Assembly (NCBI GenBank): GCA_031430575.1
Contig: JANPBT010000030.1
Coordinates: forward strand, 1-64,000
From: JANMDS01 sp031430575
GTDB taxonomy: Bacteria > Pseudomonadota > Gammaproteobacteria > Burkholderiales > Casimicrobiaceae
Length of the DNA: 64,000 nt
Direction: 5' to 3'
Shown: positions 58,925 to 64,000 of the stretch, one piece after another
Layout of the letters: each line of letters opens with the position of its first letter
How positions within the stretch are numbered: position 1 is the stretch's first letter
Notes under the pieces: generated by a model
The model's database searches: none
The model's input: only the letters and a program-made list of their open reading frames with translations
Told to the model about the DNA's origin: nothing
Program-made: the position numbers and the translations under genes

Positions 58925-60247
58925 TTAGACGTTTTCCGCGTAACGAATCCGCCCTTTTCCAGCGTGTTTGGCTTCATACATCGCAGCATCTGCTTGCCTG
59001 ATCACTTCTGCAGTGCCAATCTGGCCCGGTGCGCGAATTGCGATGCCAATGGATGCGCCAATCGTAATCGTCTCGCTGCTTAACGCACACGGCTCACCGA
59101 GCGCAGATTGGATGCGCTCGCTCATGGCCGCGAGTGAATCGCGGCTCACGTCGGCCTCGGCAAGAATGATGAATTCATCGCCGCCGATCCTGCCGATCAC
59201 GTCTGATTCCCGCGTTGTGCGCTGCAGCCGTCGCGTGATCTCGCAGAGCAGGAGATCACCGGCGTTATGGCCAAATCGATCATTGACAGTTTTAAAACCA
59301 TCGAGATCGACAAAGAGCAATGCCACCGTTGCGCCAGAGCGATTCGCACGAATGAAGGCTTGATCGATGCGTCCGAGAATAGAGCGCCGATTGTGTAGCC
59401 CCGTAAGCGAATCAAGCGTGGCCATTTCGAGTAGGCGGGCTTCAGCAAGCGTGCGCGCGGAAGTGTTTTGCACCAGAGCCATCATCGAGGTGACTTTGCC
59501 GCTAGCGTCGGTCAATGCCGAGTTAAACCACTCGCTGTAGACCTTTTCACCGCTACGATGGGTGAGCACCGCTTCGACGCGACTGCGCGATGCATTTCCA
59601 TTTTGCAAATGCGCGAAAGCCGCAATCAGCGGCACTAACGACGATGGATCACCCAGTGCTGCGATCAGCGGCTCTCCGATCAGCGCGGCGGCCTTTACGC
59701 CAATCAGATCGTCAATCTGCGTCGAGCATCGGGTCACCCGCAATCCATCGTCCAGCTCGATGACGGTGTGTGGGCTATTGTCGATATGAAAAGCAAGCCG
59801 CTCGTTGGCAACGCGCAGCGCTTCCATCGTGGCTTTCAGTTCATGGACGCGCATGGCCGATTGCACAACGCCAATGATTTTTCCGGCTTGATCGCGCCAC
59901 GGGATCAGGGCAACGGTATGCCAGACGCCGGTGCTGCCTTGCGCATGGCCTAAGCGCTCATAAGTGACCGATTCGCCCGCAAAGACGCGGTGAACATACG
60001 GCATGATGACGCTCAGCGCTTTTTGATCGTAGAAATCAGCGAGCGTTTTGCCGATCATTTGCGCAGGCGCAAGCCCAAACGCTTTTGTAAACGGTGCATT
60101 GACATATTTGAACCGACAGTCAAAATCAATCACCGACAGCACAGCGCCTAGCGATGAATCGCAAATCTGACCCAGCGTTGATAAATCAAAACTCGCATTG
60201 TCATGCCCGCGCTCGTCGGGTTTGACGTTGTCAATCTTAGCAGTCAT
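58925..60247 (-). CDS. PAS-PAS-GGDEF diguanylate cyclase
   Basis: A 440-residue soluble protein. PAS 1 (about 25-140) contains VIDFDCRFKYVNAPFTKAFG; PAS 2 (about 155-265) contains VIELDDGLRVTRCSTQIDDLIG. The GGDEF domain follows: LDSLTGLHNRRSILGRI, DLDGFKTVNDRFGHNAGD and IGGDEF, with an RESD inhibitory site five residues before it. It should make cyclic di-GMP under product inhibition. The ATG at 60247 follows CGGAGA; the open frame extends 24 codons upstream. The two c-di-GMP genes of this window are 31 kb apart. Confidence 0.92.
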   Translation of the reverse strand: MTAKIDNVKPDERGHDNASFDLSTLGQICDSSLGAVLSVIDFDCRFKYVNAPFTKAFGLAPAQMIGKTLADFYDQKALSVIMPYVHRVFAGESVTYERLGHAQGSTGVWHTVALIPWRDQAGKIIGVVQSAMRVHELKATMEALRVANERLAFHIDNSPHTVIELDDGLRVTRCSTQIDDLIGVKAAALIGEPLIAALGDPSSLVPLIAAFAHLQNGNASRSRVEAVLTHRSGEKVYSEWFNSALTDASGKVTSMMALVQNTSARTLAEARLLEMATLDSLTGLHNRRSILGRIDQAFIRANRSGATVALLFVDLDGFKTVNDRFGHNAGDLLLCEITRRLQRTTRESDVIGRIGGDEFIILAEADVSRDSLAAMSERIQSALGEPCALSSETITIGASIGIAIRAPGQIGTAEVIRQADAAMYEAKHAGKGRIRYAENV

Positions 60248-60388
60248 TCTCCGGTCTTTCTCGGGCTTGGTCGACGCCAAGATCTCCGCGAATTCTAGCG
60301 TGGCGCAACGATTTCGCAAGCCCCACGGTCTGGATTCAAAATCGGCCTGGATGGGGCGCGCGGCAATCGCAGACGCAAGCCAAAAAAC

Positions 60389-60441
60389 GTACCTGCGGCG
60401 CAGATCAGCCCATTTTTGAGCGTATTCTGCGCCGCAGGTAC
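60389..60441. repeat. inverted pair of interspersed repeats
   Basis: Exact - copy (60390-60403) and exact + copy (60427-60440), 16-base arms (GTACC.../...GGTAC). Lies 20 bases downstream of the AAA+ gene stop, in the 213-base gap before the cyclase gene. Confidence 0.9.
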
Positions 60442-60460
60442 GCCGATTTTGAGAGTCGTT

Positions 60461-62752
60461 TTAATGAAAACCGATAGAGCGTCCAAAACGAACATCAGGC
60501 TTGGATTTATGCTCGTTTTCGAGCTGCGCCAAAAAGTCGGTTGCAGCGAGCTTTTCATCAAACAGCACGACTTGCCGCTTCACCGTTGCGAAATCGCCGG
60601 GGCAAATCAGCTCAAGCTTATTCAGGCGCATGCGCAATTCTTCGGTAAGCGCTTCGTTATCGCCGTCCAGAGCCTCAGCAATAAACATCTTTTCGCGCTG
60701 CTCGGTGGTGAATGGCTTAAATTGAATCTTGAAGGTAAATCGGCGTAATGCGGCTTCATCGATACGATCAAATAAATTGGTCGTGCAGATGAAAACGCCA
60801 TCGAAGCGCTCCATGCCTTGCAGCATTTCGTTCACCTCGCTCACTTCGTAGCTGCGCTGCGCGAGCTGGCGGTTTTGCAGAAAAGTATCGGCTTCGTCGA
60901 GCAAGAGCACCGCTTTTTCGTTGTGTGCGGCTTCAAACATCGCGGCCATCTGCTGCTCGGTTTCGCCGACGTATTTTGAGAGCAAATCAGAGGCGCGCTT
61001 AATCATCAACGGGCGCTCTAAATGCTTTGCAATATGCTCGGCAAGGGCAGTTTTGCCCGTGCCTGGCGGGCCGTAGAAGCACATCGTGCCTTTGTTGTGC
61101 ACCTTTAACGCAGCGAGCATTTTCTCGACTGTAAAGCGCGATTCGATATTGAGCAAGCCCAAATCGTAGTGGGTTACGATCTCGCGCGCGGTGGGGTCTT
61201 TTGACTTTAAGCCCAGCGCGGCATCAGCGTAATCCAATTGCCGCTCGATCAGATCTTCCAGCGAGCCTTCGATATTGCCGTGCGTAAGCTGAGCGAAGCG
61301 CGCGGCCGATTGGATCTGCGCGGGCGTGAGCGTTTTGCGTTGCGCGAGCTTGGTGATGAATTCAGCGCTGACCGGCAGTGTTGATAAATGCTTGCGCGTA
61401 ATCGTTTCGCGCACGTTCGCCGGTGGTGTTTTAAGTTGCAAATGAAACTGGAAGCGACGGCGGTAGGCTGGGTCAATTTGATCGATGGAGTTAGAAATCC
61501 AAATCGTTGGGATCGGGTTTTGCTCCAAGGTTTGGTTAACCCAGGCTTTACCGTTTACGCTTGCGCCGCGGGCATCATCGCGCCCGAAGAGGTTGAGCAT
61601 TTCAGAAGGCGCGGTAGGGAATACATCTTCCACTTCGTCAAAAAGCAGCGCTGTCGTGCTGCGCCCGCGCAAGAACGCTTGGCTGACTTGTAGCGAACGA
61701 TAGCGCTCTTTGCCCGTCAGGCTATTGCCATCTTTATCGAGGCAATCGACTTCATAAAGCTCGCAGCCTGCTTCCTTGGCAATCAGCTTAGAAAATTCCG
61801 TTTTGCCTGTGCCCGGTGGGCCATAAATCAGCATGTTGATCCCTTTTTCACCACGGGCGGTCGCCGCTTTGATGAGCGCGATCAAGTATTTCGCATCGGC
61901 GTCTACGTGCGGATAATCGGCTAAGGTGAGCTCGGTCGCTTTTGCTGGGCGGGTAAAAACGGCCATCATATCGGCATCGGTTTTATACTGCGCGAGCAAA
62001 ATCGGTAGCAAGCGATCTGATACGCGCATGAGATCGCCGAGATCCGTAATATTGTGGTCAGCAATTGGGGTATCGATCAAGCCGAGCATTTCCAGCCGCG
62101 CGCCAGTGCGCAAGGTCTCGGCGATCTGCGCTGCAGGCACGTGCAGCACTTCACCGAGCATGGCGAATGCTTCTTGCGCGCTCGCGGCTTTGCAATCAAC
62201 GAGCACCGGGCGCAAATCCCGGGAATATTTCACTAAGCTCGCCTTTTTGAGAATTGCTTTTTCAGTCTCAGAGAGCGTGAGCACCCGCGCGAGTAAATCA
62301 ACGTTGGCGGAGAGCAGGGTGGTTTCGTTTTTCAAGCGCGTGCCGAGCACGTCCACGGTTGCTTGGAAGACCGCGAGCAAGTCTTTGGCGTAGGTCTTAA
62401 CGTATTCGTCGAGGTAGTAAAAAAGCGTTGTATCGTCGTAAGTGCCATTCCACACGCCATGTTTATTCAAAAACTCTTGCGGCGCGCGCGTGCCAGCGCC
62501 GATCCAATTTTCGTTTTCAGCGCAGCGGGCGGCTAGAAATTTCTGTACGCGCAAAAGCGCGCCTTCGGGCCAGACAAATTGGCGCGCGGTGAGATTGAGC
62601 ACGTCGTTAATATCCCGACGCAGATTGAATTTGGCGCCGAGCTTCAACACCAGCGAGAGGGCGAAATGGGTGCACTCCAAATCGAGCACGGTGCCCGGGC
62701 GCGGCTCAGGCGCGCAAAAATGTCCGGCTGGAAGTGTTTTGTTGTTGTCCAT
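60461..62752 (-). CDS. double AAA+ ATPase (CDC48/SpoVK-like)
   Basis: A 763-residue cytoplasmic ATPase. About 290 N-terminal residues of unknown fold precede two AAA+ domains. Domain 1: Walker A GPPGTGKTEF (about 309), Walker B LLFDEVEDVF, arginine finger region AYRRRFQF. Domain 2: Walker A GPPGTGKTAL (about 559), Walker B LLLDEADTFL, AALRRFTFK. Both sites look intact, so it is probably a hexameric unfoldase or remodeller. The substrate is unknown and neighbours give no hint. A two-mismatch 14-mer relative (62126-62139) encodes VPAAQ in the N-terminal region. Confidence 0.88.
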   Translation of the reverse strand: MDNNKTLPAGHFCAPEPRPGTVLDLECTHFALSLVLKLGAKFNLRRDINDVLNLTARQFVWPEGALLRVQKFLAARCAENENWIGAGTRAPQEFLNKHGVWNGTYDDTTLFYYLDEYVKTYAKDLLAVFQATVDVLGTRLKNETTLLSANVDLLARVLTLSETEKAILKKASLVKYSRDLRPVLVDCKAASAQEAFAMLGEVLHVPAAQIAETLRTGARLEMLGLIDTPIADHNITDLGDLMRVSDRLLPILLAQYKTDADMMAVFTRPAKATELTLADYPHVDADAKYLIALIKAATARGEKGINMLIYGPPGTGKTEFSKLIAKEAGCELYEVDCLDKDGNSLTGKERYRSLQVSQAFLRGRSTTALLFDEVEDVFPTAPSEMLNLFGRDDARGASVNGKAWVNQTLEQNPIPTIWISNSIDQIDPAYRRRFQFHLQLKTPPANVRETITRKHLSTLPVSAEFITKLAQRKTLTPAQIQSAARFAQLTHGNIEGSLEDLIERQLDYADAALGLKSKDPTAREIVTHYDLGLLNIESRFTVEKMLAALKVHNKGTMCFYGPPGTGKTALAEHIAKHLERPLMIKRASDLLSKYVGETEQQMAAMFEAAHNEKAVLLLDEADTFLQNRQLAQRSYEVSEVNEMLQGMERFDGVFICTTNLFDRIDEAALRRFTFKIQFKPFTTEQREKMFIAEALDGDNEALTEELRMRLNKLELICPGDFATVKRQVVLFDEKLAATDFLAQLENEHKSKPDVRFGRSIGFH

Positions 62753-63071
62753 CGCGTCAATCCCCTTTGCGAAAACAGCAGCGCACGTGCTGCATACGCA
62801 CTGTAACGCAACTCAACCAAATTGGTGGACGGGTGATTTCGTTCCCGATAAACGGTGCTACTGCCCGATCAAATTTTGCCGTTCTGATTTGGGCAAAGCT
62901 GCGCGTTTCCGCTCATGGCGCGGCGCAAAGTAAAGCCGCTTTCCCACTGGGCGCAGATCGGCGCGAGGGCGGGCGCATTTGCCAGCAGCTGGGAATTCGA
63001 AATATGCCGCGCGCGATTCGCGCCACAAACCGAATACCTGCGGCGCAGATTTAAGCGTTTTTGGCGCTTTT
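62753..63071. other. intergenic gap with one repeat
   Basis: 319 bases between the AAA+ gene start and the DCC protein stop. An exact - repeat lies at 63035-63048, just downstream of the DCC gene. I see no other feature; open frames here are weak. Confidence 0.6.
63035..63048 (-). repeat. interspersed 14-mer, intergenic
   Basis: Exact copy, 24 bases past the DCC protein stop. Confidence 0.95.
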
Positions 63072-63560
63072 TTAACTACAGTTTTTACTGTCGTTAACCG
63101 CGCAAACCGACGACGCGGCCAGCGCACGCTTGACCGCGCGCGCATGCATCTTGCCCATCATCCATTCCAGCGCATGACCTGCTCCCAGCCGCGAGATTGC
63201 CATGCGATTGCGGGCAATGAAAGGGTAAATGATGCGCCAAACGCCTTGCAAGTGCGGATGGCCCCAGAGCCAGGCGAATTCGGCAAAACCGCAGCCCGCG
63301 TAGGCCGCAGCAAAAACGGGCGCACCGACCAGCCATTGCCCCTTAGCATCTTGCGCGTGGATCAAGGTCATCATCGCGTCGCGCGTCACGCCCGGGGGAG
63401 CGTCGCCGGGCGGCGTGTAGCTGGTGGGTGAGCAATCAACCGTTGCCAGTTTTTGCGTCGGGTCGTAGCGCTTCAAAAGCGCGATCTCATCGCGGCAAAC
63501 CGGGCACGCAGCATCGTAGTAAATCGTCAGTGGGTAAGCGATTGCGTTCATATCCGGCAT
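63072..63560 (-). CDS. DCC family thiol-disulfide oxidoreductase-like protein (DUF393)
   Basis: A 162-residue protein of the DCC (DUF393) family, named for the D-x-x-C-x-x-C motif seen here as YYDAACPVCRDEIALL near the N-terminus, a thioredoxin-fold strand and active-site pair. The rest (GVTRDAMMTLIHAQD, then the region with YAGCGFAEFAWLW and AISRLG) fits the family. Start could be 63560 or the ATG at 63551. Function in vivo is unknown. Confidence 0.88.
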   Translation of the reverse strand: MPDMNAIAYPLTIYYDAACPVCRDEIALLKRYDPTQKLATVDCSPTSYTPPGDAPPGVTRDAMMTLIHAQDAKGQWLVGAPVFAAAYAGCGFAEFAWLWGHPHLQGVWRIIYPFIARNRMAISRLGAGHALEWMMGKMHARAVKRALAASSVCAVNDSKNCS

Positions 63561-63700
63561 TTTCGCAGGTTCGCGCGTTCGTTCGGCGCAATGCCGATTC
63601 GCGCCGCGCTACCCGCAGTTCGTCGCAGGGGGCTTTGCATTTGCTTGGCGTGCCCGTAAAGTTCAAACATCGCCATCGTATTGATTTTCAGGAGCTCCTC

Positions 63701-64000
63701 ATGAATCACATTCAATCCTATCCATCGTTTAGCCGCTACATCGCCCCATTGTTTGTCGTTGCAATGCTTGCCGTCAGCGCCAACGCCCAAGCGTGGAGCA
63801 TCTCGATTGGCAATGGCGTAAAAGGCTCAGGCAAGCAAATTGAAGAGTCACGCGCGGTCGCAGCATTCGAAAAAATTGAAGTCAAGGGCAGTACCGATGT
63901 TGAAATTCGCCAGGGCAGCAAAACCGGCGCAACCGTGATCGCCGACGACAATATTGCACCGCTCATCCGCACCCGCGTTGTCGGCGATACGCTCATCATC
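63701..64000 (+). CDS. DUF2807 (GIN domain) exported protein, cut by window edge
   Basis: Open from ATG at 63701 to the window end, 100 residues. A signal peptide (hydrophobic VVAMLAVSANAQA) is followed by SRAVAAFEKIEVKGSTDVEIRQG and DDNIAPLIRTRVVGDTLII, the repeating beta pattern of the putative auto-transporter adhesin head (DUF2807/GIN) domain. AGGAG six bases before the ATG supports the start. Surface or periplasmic location is likely; role unknown. Confidence 0.85.
   Translation, partial: MNHIQSYPSFSRYIAPLFVVAMLAVSANAQAWSISIGNGVKGSGKQIEESRAVAAFEKIEVKGSTDVEIRQGSKTGATVIADDNIAPLIRTRVVGDTLII

Noticed and set aside
549..63048. The 14-mer as a CRISPR array or insertion-sequence ends
   Set aside because: Copies are scattered singly or in inverted pairs, not at regular spacing; there are no cas genes, no transposase and no target-site duplications.
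549..63048. The 14-mer as a Chi- or KOPS-like polarised motif
   Set aside because: Exact copies are nearly balanced between strands (19 to 22), while such motifs are strongly strand-biased. The whole replichore would need counting to exclude it fully.

Overview
The window looks like a chromosomal segment of a betaproteobacterium, most likely order Burkholderiales, of moderate GC content. Evidence: the block der / hfq-hflX-hflK-hflC / DUF2065 / hisZ / purA in that order, a Bug-type (TctC) solute receptor, a urtABCDE urea transporter joined to urease genes, and yfgM-bamB-der. I see no rRNA, tRNA, CRISPR array, transposase or prophage. The density is ordinary, with 62 protein genes, two cut by the window edges.

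Layout. 0-10 kb: a lipoprotein alpha/beta hydrolase (cut), a GNAT, a MATE exporter, prfC, an exported msrB-msrA pair, a divergent LysR / Rieske oxygenase pair with a clear LysR box, a patatin lipoprotein and an aspartoacylase-family enzyme. 10-21 kb: nitrogen scavenging, ureD, then a sigma54 promoter, urtABCDE and ureABCEFG. 21-25 kb: a small His-rich membrane protein, a DUF418-like membrane protein and modABC. 25-27.5 kb: a TPR / degenerate GGDEF / EAL protein. 28-34.5 kb: a binding-protein-dependent transporter with three paralogous periplasmic receptors, one fused permease and one ATPase. 34.5-38 kb: an MFS carrier, a lipoprotein, azlCD and folA. 38-41.7 kb: a GlrK / QseG / GlrR two-component locus followed by a probable sigma54-driven small RNA. 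41.8-52 kb: a phosphoribosyltransferase, purA, hisZ, hflCKX, hfq, der, bamB and yfgM. 52-64 kb: a DEAD-box helicase with a long arginine-rich tail, a CusF-like protein, yjdM, a Bug receptor, an MmgE/PrpD protein, a PAS-GGDEF cyclase, a double AAA+ ATPase, a DCC protein and a DUF2807 protein (cut).

The outstanding feature is a short interspersed sequence, CTGCGCCGCAGGTA (extended AAWCTGCGCCGCAGGTAT). I count 41 exact copies and 11 with one mismatch in 64 kb, 19 exact on + and 22 on -, where chance predicts far fewer than one. About half lie between genes, often as inverted pairs at the 3' ends of genes. The other half lie inside genuine genes, read in tolerated frames as SAPQV, ICAAG, IPAAQ or TCGA. 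Density, lack of strand bias and inverted pairs resemble the DNA uptake sequences of Neisseria and Haemophilus, but the sequence is different and I do not recognise it. Its role is inference.

The second notable element is the intergenic region after glrR: two TTTGT-N12-ACAAA boxes, a perfect IHF consensus, a sigma54 -24/-12 element and an ~80-nt three-hairpin transcript with CCUCC loops ending in a U-tract. By position and promoter logic it resembles the GlrR-controlled glmY of enterobacteria, without sequence similarity that I can see. Coordinates were counted by eye; starts are chosen from ribosome-binding sites, family length and overlaps.
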